Of a DNA stretch of 64,000 bases, positions 50,001 to 58,486 are shown one piece after another. Position numbers and translations under genes: made by a program. The stretch comes from Amorphophallus konjac. Taxonomy: Eukaryota; Streptophyta; Magnoliopsida; Alismatales; Araceae. The stretch is taken from the NCBI GenBank assembly GCA_022559845.1, contig CM040124.1:74051491-74115490 (forward strand), given 5' to 3'. The notes beneath the pieces are model-generated. The model made no database searches, was not told the DNA's origin, and saw only the letters and a list, made by a program, of their open reading frames with translations. Within the stretch, counting starts at the first letter, position 1. Every line of letters starts with the position of its first letter.

Positions 50001-50450
50001 GTCAGGACGTCGTGCAGCTGTACTTTCGTAGGTCCCTGAACCCATGGGTGCCTTCCCTTTCCTTCGAGCGGCTTGTTCACGCTCCCTTGCTTCAGTTAGC
50101 TCTGGATCTGAATCCTCAGTGCCTTCCTCATCATCATCCCTCCTAACCATTCTGCCAGAAATCTCCTCAGTAATTTCAGCCTCATCCTCAGCCCTTTGTT
50201 GCATCATGTCCTTTTTGCCCAGAAGGTACTGACACATCTCTTCTCGCACCTCTCGGGGACAGTGGTCACATTGTTTCACCTCTCCTCTGACCCTTGCCAA
50301 ATGTTACTTTCCTCTGGTAATTCTGTCATGTATCTCCCTACCACAGTAGTTGCATTTCACCTTTCTTCTCTTAGCATCAACTAAGGACAGGTGGGCCCAC
50401 CCCGGATCCTCCTGCCCTTGCTGCTCCTGTGTTTGCTGACGTCTAGGTAT
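47025..50450 (-). pseudogene. hAT transposase, copy 2 (BED finger, DUF659 core, dimerisation domain; broken)
   Basis: In order: BED finger (50,420-50,270; KVKCNYCGREIH, HLARVRGEVKQC, with a TAA in between), acidic Ser-rich linker (50,230-49,960), core (49,796-49,143: MCDGWTGTTKKSMINFLVY, VVTDNEASYKAAEKKLM, YWLPCAAHCMDLMLEDIGK), middle (49,092-48,832), hAT dimerisation domain (48,275-48,081: ALTFIAIRVLSQTTS, SQCERNWSTFSLIH with the catalytic Glu), then a C-terminal tail (48,071-47,025) with a poly-Asp run from a CAT microsatellite at about 47,467-47,493 and Gly/Tyr/Gln-rich sequence. Cuts and pastes hAT DNA in intact relatives. Stops and frame changes interrupt it, though some breaks may be introns. 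Confidence 0.85.
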
Positions 50451-50519
50451 GATGCTGCATTAAGACAGTCAAAGAGAAATAGAATTGTTGTAAGTACATT
50501 GGAAAAATTACGGCTTAAT

Positions 50520-51300
50520 TATCAATTACCCGCATGCTCCCACCCCAAAATCTTCAATGAAGTTTAATTTAACTTCAATTGAGCGTAAGCAAATCAAAAT
50601 AGACAAAAGTCCCAATTTCTATGAACTAATTAGGGCTTAATTAGCAATTAACCCTTAATCACCCTTGAAAAAAATTAATTACCCGCATGCTCTCACCCCA
50701 AAATCTTCAATGAAGCTTAATTTAACTTCAATTGAGCGTAAACAAATCAAAATAGACAAAAGCCCCAATTTATATGAACTAATTAGGGTTTAATTAGCAA
50801 TTAACCTTTAATCATCATTGGAAAAAATTAATTACCCGTATGCTCCCACTCTAAAATTTTCAATGAAGCTTAATTTAACTTCCATTGAGCCTAAGCAAAT
50901 CAAAATAGACAAAAGTCCCAATTTCTAAGAACTAATTAGGGCTTAATTAGCAATTAACCCTTAATCACCTTTGGAAAAAATTAATTACCTGCATGCTCCC
51001 ACCCCAAAATCTTCAATGAAGCTTAATTTAACTTCAATTGAGCCTAAGCAAATCAAAATAGACAAAAGCCCCAATTTTTATGAACTAATTAGGGCTTAAT
51101 TAACAATTAACTCTTAATCACTCTTGGAAAAAATTAATTACCCGCATGCTCCCACCCCAAAATCTTCAATGAAGCTCAATTTAACTTCAATTGAACCTAA
51201 GCAAATCAAAATAGACAAAATTCTCAATTTTCAGGAACTAATTAGAGTTTAATTAGCAATTAACCCTTAATCACCATTGGAAAAAATTTAATTACCCTCC
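50520..51300. repeat. AT-rich array with exact 153-bp period (hAT copy 2 leader)
   Basis: The landmark TCAATGA falls at 50,554, 50,707, 50,860, 51,013 and 51,166, four successive intervals of exactly 153 bases. Each unit has TTACCCGCATGCTCCCACCC then AATCAAAATAGACAAAAG and AACTAATTAGGG(C/T)TTAATTAGC. Confidence 0.92.
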
Positions 51301-51479
51301 TTGCTCACCCCATATTTTTAACCCAACTAAAATAACACAACAAAACAATCAAACCCTAAATTAACCCAATCAAAATAACCTCGAACAAAACAATGAAACC
51401 CGCAATGCACACCCAACATAGCCCACACCAACCGCCGGTTGATGAATGATCCTTCAACTCTTCAGGCCAACAGCACCTC

Positions 51480-52217
51480 CCTCCTGTCCACCTCCAGCAA
51501 CAGCAGCAAGCCAACAGCAGCACCTGCAGGTGCAGCAGCAGCAGCCTGCGGCAACAACAGCACCAGGCGTAGCAGCAAGTGCCACCAGCAGTAGCTATCG
51601 CAGCAGCAGCAGCAGGTGTCGCAGCAGCAGCAGCAGTAGGTCGCAGATGCAGCAGCAAGGGGGTTTCGGCCGTGGGTTGGGGTTTCGGGGGGGAGAACAA
51701 CAAGTGAAGACACGTGGGTTTCGGCCGAAACCGTCCAGTTTTGGACCGAAACATGTAATTTTCGCCCGAAACCCATATCGGTTTCGCCCGAAACCATTTA
51801 TTTGTAAAGTTTCGGACTTGCTATAGTGAGCAGGTCCGAAATCGGATCGGTTATGGCCGAAACTGCCAACCATGCGCGCAGCAGCAGCAGCAGCACCAGG
51901 CGCAGCAGCAAGTGCCACCAGCAGCAGGTCGCAGACGCAGCAGCAAGGGGGTTTTGGCCGTGGGTTGGGGTTTCGGGGGGGAGAACAGCAAGTGAACTCC
52001 CCTCGGCCGAAACCGGACGGTTTCAGGCCGAAACCGTCCGGTTTTGGACCGAAACATGTAATTTTCGCCCGAAACCCATATCGGTTTCGCCCGAAACCAT
52101 TTATTTGTAAAGTTTTGGACCTGCTACAGTGAGCAGGTCCGAAATCGGATCAGTTATGACCGAAACCGATACATTTCGGCCGAAACGTATCGGTTTCGGT
52201 CGAAACTGCCAACCATG
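51480..52217. repeat. CAG-rich leader and duplicated terminus of hAT copy 2
   Basis: CAG/GCA-rich runs at about 51,495-51,655 and 51,879-51,945. The terminal segment (GGGTTTCGGCCGTGGGTTGG to CTGCCAACCATG) is present twice, about 51,650-51,876 and 51,942-52,217. Both carry TTTCGGCCGAAACC palindromes and a GACCTGCTACAGTGAGCAGGTC-like hairpin that is also found in hAT copy 1 at about 25,868-25,890. Confidence 0.8.
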
Positions 52218-55200
52218 TCAGTGGGAGTTTCTCCCAGGGGTACAAGTGGCCTCTCCTTTGCCGTAATTTCAGGCATCACATCAATGTCATTATATGAACA
52301 TACTGAAATTTACAGTTGTTTAAAAGTTGCAACCTTAATAAGCAAATGATTGAAGCAAGGGAGACTAGTTTACCTCCAACACTCTGCTCAAGTTTTCAAG
52401 TTGGTCTGTCCTTGATCTCGTCTGAGGCTCTATAATGAGCGATGGACCAGCCCTCATTTCAGGCATTCCGCCTCTAAGGCCCTCTCCTAGTGAAAGAGTT
52501 TCCTCTTGCAAAGGAGGAGCAGAAGACCAAATGATGGTAGAGATGGTCACTGCATCAAGGCAATAGAAGAGAGCAGGTTAAATCAACAAAGCCCGTTCAA
52601 CTAACATACAAGAAGAAGGCAAGAGAAGGCAAAGTTGTTTACTAGCAGAATAAGAAGTCGACTGCATGACTAAGTTGCTAGACAAAGGCAATTGACCGTC
52701 TTCAAGAATAAGATGACTGCCTTCAGCCTCTTTCGAAGATGAACCACCACCTTGGGCACAGAGCTCCGCCAGTAAAGCCTCCTTGTAGCCTGACAATGTG
52801 TTGCCTCCAACTGCAGGAGCGTCAGAATAGGCGGGGAGCTCACTATCCAATGTTGCGCCTAATAATGCAGCATATGTCTCCATGGCGCCATCTAAACTCC
52901 CTGCTTAAAGACAATAACTAGATCAATTGGTTTATGCTCCAAGAGAAAAGACAAGGTGGCAAGACAAGCTAGTAAAATAGAAAATTTACCTCCGCCATGA
53001 GAAGCCATTTCTGGCGAACTATTATCATGAGAAGAGGGAGAGGCATCCGACACTGGGTTGTAGTCATAATTCAGCATCCCCAAGTCATCCAGCCCTTCGT
53101 CCTCCTTGTCATTCTGGCCAATGTCCACAGGCATGTTTGTGTCTACTGAAGGGAGACTCTCCGCAACCTCGCCAGTGGCATCTGGATCACCTGAGGAGGG
53201 CAAAGAAGCAACCAAAAAAGTCTCCATTACACATGATAAAGCTCTTGTAAATGGAGTCAAAAGAGAGAATGACAAATTACCATGATGCTCGTCTAATGGG
53301 GCTTTCCCTTTAGATTGACGATGATGGGTTTTTGCAAGTGAACCATCGTCACCTTCTCTCCGCCACTTGGTATGATGAGAGCTCTTCTTCTTCTTAAAGG
53401 TATCGGCGGGGACGAAACTCACTGCAAGAAAATTAATTAGCATGCATAATAAACCTTCTTGCTGCCAAATCAAATATGGGGGAATACAAGTTGTGAATAC
53501 ATACCAGCCGGTGCGGGAGAGAAAGAAGGTTTCAATATCACCTCTTCCGGGGGAAGGCCAATGCTTTTCCCTGCTTGACAAATACTATCCCAGACGTCAC
53601 GAAGTGTGGCTCCATTCTCAATTCGTGAGATGCATTCAAGAGCACCCACTTGAGCAACTGCGTTGATCAAATGCCTTTCCCACTTAGGCCAAAGCTCGTT
53701 ATTGAATCCGACAGGAAGAAGAGGACTGGATAAAGGAGCATCTGGGAGATGACCACAATCTGAAAGCAAATGTCTCCACCAAGAATAAACTTTGTCACTG
53801 GCCGGGGCCTTTCCCTTATCTAAGGGTGAGCCTTCTAGACGTTTCAAGGGCTTCATGGCCCCTATATAAGTGTCCCTGTCCATAGGGATAGGCCCATTTG
53901 CTGCCTCCCATTTGTTGCGAAGCTCTCGAACAGACTTGGCGAGGTGAGGAAACTGTGAATGTAAGAAAGAATGCTCAATAGCAAGTGGAGGTGCATCGAC
54001 CTTCTTCAGACAGGCCTCCTCGGCTTCTTTCAATTTGTGAGCTGGCTGTCTAAAAATGTTGTTGTGCTGAAACCACCAGCGCGCATAATAAATGTCAATG
54101 CGCCCCACTCTGTCCCCAGAAGGAAAAGAACAACCCGACTCGGGCCCTCGTCGGGTGAAGTAGTACCACCAGCTGGCTGCTATAAGGTGCTTGTCTTGCC
54201 CTCTGTGTAGCCGCACCCCCAGAGGAAAATCAGCATTTGGGGGTACTCCCTGATCGTAACCACAGTTCCGCGCAAAGCGGTGAGGATAATAAGGCTCCAA
54301 AAAAGTGCTAGTGCCCTTGCGAAAAACAAGAGCGCCAGGGTGCGTGCAATATAAACAGTCATCACAAAAAGTTCTGCTCGGGCTAGAAGAGTGGGGAAGA
54401 TGATAAGCAATGCCATCAGGCCCCTCAATGGTGAAGGGGCGATAATCCCGTGTCGCGCATGCAAAATCTCTACCCGGCTGGCCTTGGGTAGGCAAAAAAG
54501 ACAATGATCTCCGAGCACCTGTCAACTGCTCCAGGGGGCTTTGATCTGGGTGGTTGCGAAATTGAAAGATTAAAGGAGCTACAGGGTTGTCCACCCTGAC
54601 ACTCTGACATAGTCCAGGCAGCAACAAACCTGCCCACGCACTCAAATAGTGAGTCGCCAACCAAACACTGCGGTCTCGTGGCGAACTACAAGCTGTCAAA
54701 TTGCCCAAGCCATGATATATGTTGGCCAGGGCGGCAGGTGCAAGAGCAAGTTTCCGACCATCAGCAAGGAGGCAGGCCGGATAAATCAACTCGGGATGTA
54801 CAATACCCTCCTCTCCATATGGCACCACAAAAGTAGCCAACCAATACACCAGATAAGCTGCTAAATAAGTTTTGTCAGAAAGATTGCGGGGATTCCACCC
54901 CTCATTCTTGGGAGCGCACAAATATCTCTTATTTTAGGCGGATCAAGAAGAAGCTGATAATACTGATCTAGCGGCTTATCGTCTTCTTCAAAGCTGTCTT
55001 GGAAGCAAAATGGGCCATTGTAAAAATACCTGACCCAGGCATTGAGGCTGACCCTCACGGTGCTGGTGGATGCAGATGGGGTCTTCCCCTTTCCGACGCA
55101 AGCAAGGTCTCTCCAGACCTTCATCAAATAACGGAAGCCAAAGGACAAGCCATAGGAGCCTACCCCAGTAGAATATGCCCTGTGGAGATCATCTAAACAG

Positions 55201-56189
55201 GCCTCCTCATACATGTAACTGGAGATGGGAAGGGCTGAAATACAGTGGAAGCTCCATAAATCTAGAGACGTCTCTCCTTCAGCAGTGGCAAAGGTGTTGA
55301 AACGCCTGTTGAATCTTTCTGATAAGCCCTGAAGAAGTCCGGTATAGCAGGGGTACCGGTAAAGAGCAGCAGTCACAGCATGTCGAATCCCCACATGCTC
55401 CAAGATATCACGATAATGGTGTATAACACCCATCAGCCATTCAGATGCCCCCAAGTGAAACCTATAGGAAGTAGTCACTGACCATTTCCCATACCAGCTC
55501 GGCGCAGAGCCACTCACAATACGATCAAGGAAGCATAATTTATCATAGTCTTCTGTGACAAATTGAGTACCTGACGGCATCAAGAATAGCCCGGGGGAAG
55601 GAGGCCCTATCTTATGTTGCCCAAATAATTCCCATACAGTTGGGATCACTGTGCAAGATTTAGAATGGCCATGTTCATCTGTCCTGAAAAAGCCCAGTTG
55701 GGCCGCCCCTGGAAGTTGAACCTGTGGAGAATAGCCCAGTGGAAAACTAGGATGAGAATAAGTGCAGGTCCCCATCATGCTGTCTCTCCCCGCCAAAATG
55801 GCTCTCTCAAGTAATACCCTTCCTGTCTGCACTGTTGGATCTTCCTCATCAACAGGTTCGGACACAAAATTCTGAATAAAAGGAAACAAGTGCACATCTA
55901 AAGGGAAATGCCGAGGATAGCGTCCTGGCCGCCGGTATGAATAGAAACCCCTCTCCTGGGTGATCAATGAGGGATCAACCTCTCCACCCTCCACGGAGTC
56001 TTCAGAAAGGGGGCCTCTCGCAATAGCAGTGAAGCCTCGATCAAGTAAGAACATGTTGTCTTTTGTAATCCGAGGAGGGGCCAAAGTAGGCATCAATTGA
56101 TTCGACAAGCATGAGGATTTACTTCTCTCCCCCTCTCGGCTGGCACCTCTCCGGGGACGCATATCCCTCACACGAGACATATCCAACAC
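52218..56189 (-). pseudogene. Spliced antisense mobile-domain gene of Tat element C, 3'-truncated
   Basis: Exon 1 (56,189-53,505) encodes the plant mobile domain: GETSLDLWSFH, KVWRDLACVGKG, ATFVVPYGEEGIVHPELIYPA, LALAPAALANIYHGL, FLEPYYPHRFARNCGYDQG, YYARWWFQH. One frameshift near 54,925-54,935 splits it into 442- and 483-codon frames. Further exons with GT/AG borders: 53,421-53,281; 53,190-52,990; 52,900 to about 52,642; about 52,549-52,376; a last one from about 52,260 is cut by hAT copy 2 at 52,217. Later exons are acidic and Ser-rich; the coiled-coil end is missing. Start at 56,189 is the first Met, 179 bases from the LTR, as in element A. Best-preserved copy of the three here. Function unknown. 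Confidence 0.78.
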
Positions 56190-56351
56190 CGGCCAAGCGA
56201 AAAAAGAAAAAGAGACAGAAGAAGTCAGTTCACTATGAAAAGTGAAATACTACATAAAGGACAGCAAGTTGATTCAAGAAAGTAAGCCATCATGGCCAGA
56301 CAAGCATATGGGGCACGGGCCGCCCACCGTCGCCCTCGGCTCTGACGAGCA

Positions 56352-56367
56352 CCCCGTGGGGGGTATT
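56352..56367 (+). other. Polypurine tract of Tat element C
   Basis: CCCCGTGGGGGGTATT immediately before LTR start TGTTGGACCCC; matches 9,479-9,495. Confidence 0.75.
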
Positions 56368-56934
56368 TGTTGGACCCCATAAAGTTTACACTAATTTCTG
56401 GTAAATTACAGAAAATTTCAGAAATTAAAATGTTCAATATTTCATCAAATACGACAAGAAGCGGTACGAAATCATGTGAACCCGCTCCACAGAATATCAA
56501 ACGTCTGAAGACTATGAAGTCCTTTAAAAGGCATTTGGACAAGCGCTGGATGTACAGCGTAGGCCCAATCAAGTTCTTAACAGAAAACCCACGATAAGTC
56601 GAGCCGTTGGCTCTATTTTTGACGGGTGGGCATTTCAACAAACACCGCATGGGCTGCATGAAATGACATGCCTATGGGGTTAAATTCACACAAAGAAAAA
56701 ACATTTTAGGGGCCCATTTGATGTTCCCGTGGTATTCCAGTTTAATTCTTCACAACCTGAAGTCAATATGGCAGCAAATCGTCGTTTGAGGAATTGTTAA
56801 CAAACAAAACAAGAATTTCCACGTGAGTCTCGATGCAATAGAAGCCAGAAAGGACAAAGAAATGTTCAAACCCGGGCCCTTTTCATAGGGTTGACAAGGG
56901 GGGAGGCCCCTCTCTCCCTCTCTTCTCTCCTTGC

Positions 56935-57370
56935 GCACCGGGGGAGGACCCCGGGTCCACCTGCGACCGGGGGAGCACCCCCCGGTTCTCCCTGCAACCG
57001 GGGGAGCCCCCCCCCCCCCCGGCACCACCTGTAACCGGGGGAGCTCCCCCCGGTTCTCCTCGCGATCGGGGGAGACCTCCGGCCCTGTCCGCACCGGGCG
57101 AACTCCCCCCGATCGAACCTGCACCGGGGGAGGCCTCCAGCCCTCTGTGCTACCGGGGGACCCCCCCCCTCCCCCGCCCGCCGTCTGCACCACCGGGGGA
57201 GCTCCCCCCGGCCTCCTGCTGCCACCGGGGGACCTCCCCCCCCTGCCGTCTGCCATTGGGGGAGACCCCCCGGCCTGCCACCGGGGGAAGTTCCCCCGGC
57301 CCGTCCGTCTGCTGCACTTCCGGGGGGGGGGGGGGGGCTTTCTGGTCCTCCTGCTTGCTGCTACACCACC
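56935..57370. repeat. Hairpin array in U3 of LTR C, about ten units
   Basis: Units of ACCGGGGGAG-NN-CCCCCCGGT (variants GATCGGGGGA, ACCGGGCGAA) separated by 6-10 base linkers such as TCTCCCTGCA; period about 30-38 bases. It ends about 100 bases before the TATA box. Confidence 0.88.
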
Positions 57371-57473
57371 GGGGGAAAAGACAGGAAGAGGAACAAACGG
57401 GGGAGAGGAAAGGACATGGAAGTTACCTTCGTCCATGCTCCGGGGGATCTCCTCCAAGGTCTCTTCCACCTCC

Positions 57474-57480
57474 TATAAAA
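57474..57480 (+). promoter_or_regulatory. TATA box of LTR C
   Basis: CTCCTATAAAATCC, downstream of the hairpin array, plus strand. Confidence 0.7.
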
Positions 57481-57859
57481 TCCAAGACTTCTCCCTGCGC
57501 GCAAGAGAAGAGAGCTTTTTGGCGGAGGAGAGCTTTTGGCAAGAAGAGAGGAAGAGGATTAAGAGAAGAGGCTGCTGCAAGCTTCAAGAAGGTGAAAGAG
57601 AAGGGCACCCTCCTCTCTATGAAGTCTTTGCAAAATGGCCCCTTAAGTCAGGGTTATTTGTACAAATACCCCCATGCGGGGAAGTTTATGTTATTCAAAA
57701 CAAGAATGAAAAAATGTTGTGAATCTTTAAAGTTCAAAAATTTCTCTTTGATATATATGTACATATAATCAAGAGGGACTTCTGGGAATTGCAGAAATAC
57801 CCCTCGTTATCCACAAATTGCGGAAATATATCCCGCCATGCCAAAAATATTTAAAAATA

Positions 57860-58200
57860 ACACCAATGGTGTGAAAATCACAGAAATGCCCTTAGGGGCA
57901 GAAAATTGCAGAAAATTACAAGAAATGCCCCTTAGTGGCAGAAAATTGCGAAAAATCACAAGAAATGCCCCTAGTGGTAGAAAATTACAGAAATGTCCTT
58001 GGTGACAAAAAAATTACAGGAATATCCCCGATGACGAAAAAATTACAGAAATGTCCCCAATGACTAAGAAAATTGCAAATATACCCTCTAAAGAGGGCAA
58101 ATTGCAAATATACCCTCCAAAGAGGGAAAATTGTGAATATACCCTCGAAAGAGGGAAAACTGTGGATACATCCCCTAAGGAGGGAAAATTACAAAACACC
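57860..58200. repeat. Degenerate tandem repeat with small hairpins in U5 of LTR C
   Basis: About ten units of GAAATGCCCCTAGTGGCA plus GAAAATTACA, grading into AATATACCCTC-NAAAGAGGG. Many units contain a small palindrome (GCCCCTTAGTGGC, CCCTCTAAAGAGGG, CCCTCCAAAGAGGG). Confidence 0.72.
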
Positions 58201-58486
58201 CAAAAAAAAAGTGTGTTACAAACATGTCCCGCCTTCAGGCAAGGGGATTCTTTAGGGGTGGACCTGTGACATTAGGGCCGACATGGTAACCAAAATCCTT
58301 GGCAATTAATCAAAGGTGATCGGACTCGTCCGATGTAAATTAACACCGACTCTGGCCGGTAGGGAAAGGTCCTGTACACGAGCTCTAAATCGTCTGATGA
58401 ACTCAAAAGTGCGGAATTCATAAATATGCCAAAATATACGCATATCCACCAACGAAATGGATGACCGAAGATTCCGCGTGTAAACA

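Larger units (their letters stand above)
46685..52217 (-). mobile_element. hAT transposon copy 2 (5.5 kb, both termini)
   Basis: Left terminus CAAGGATGGCAGTGTCGG at 46,685; right terminus (complement) CATGGTTGGCAGTTTCG at 52,217. The interior encodes a transposase on the minus strand, preceded by a 153-bp repeat array and a CAG-rich leader. The flanking 8-mers (GAATTTTC left, TCAGTGGG right) do not match, and the two flanks belong to different elements. Confidence 0.85.
56368..58486 (+). mobile_element. 3' LTR of Tat element C (2,119 bp)
   Basis: Starts TGTTGGACCCC and ends GCGTGTAAACA at 58,486. U3 with hairpin array, TATA at 57,474, then about 1,010 bases of R/U5. Its right edge cuts straight into the minus-strand gag of element D (58,487 onwards), so element C inserted into element D gag. 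Confidence 0.88.

Noticed and set aside
56935..57370. CRISPR-like look: short repeats with regular spacers (also 26,280-26,540 and 35,781-36,680)
   Set aside because: The DNA is plant nuclear; units are imperfect palindromes inside LTRs, linkers are near-identical short sequences, and no cas genes exist.
56931..57722. 263-codon open frame, plus strand, LTR C (and the 239-codon frame opposite)
   Set aside because: Low-complexity Gly/Pro/Arg translation of the GC-rich hairpin array, running through the TATA box.
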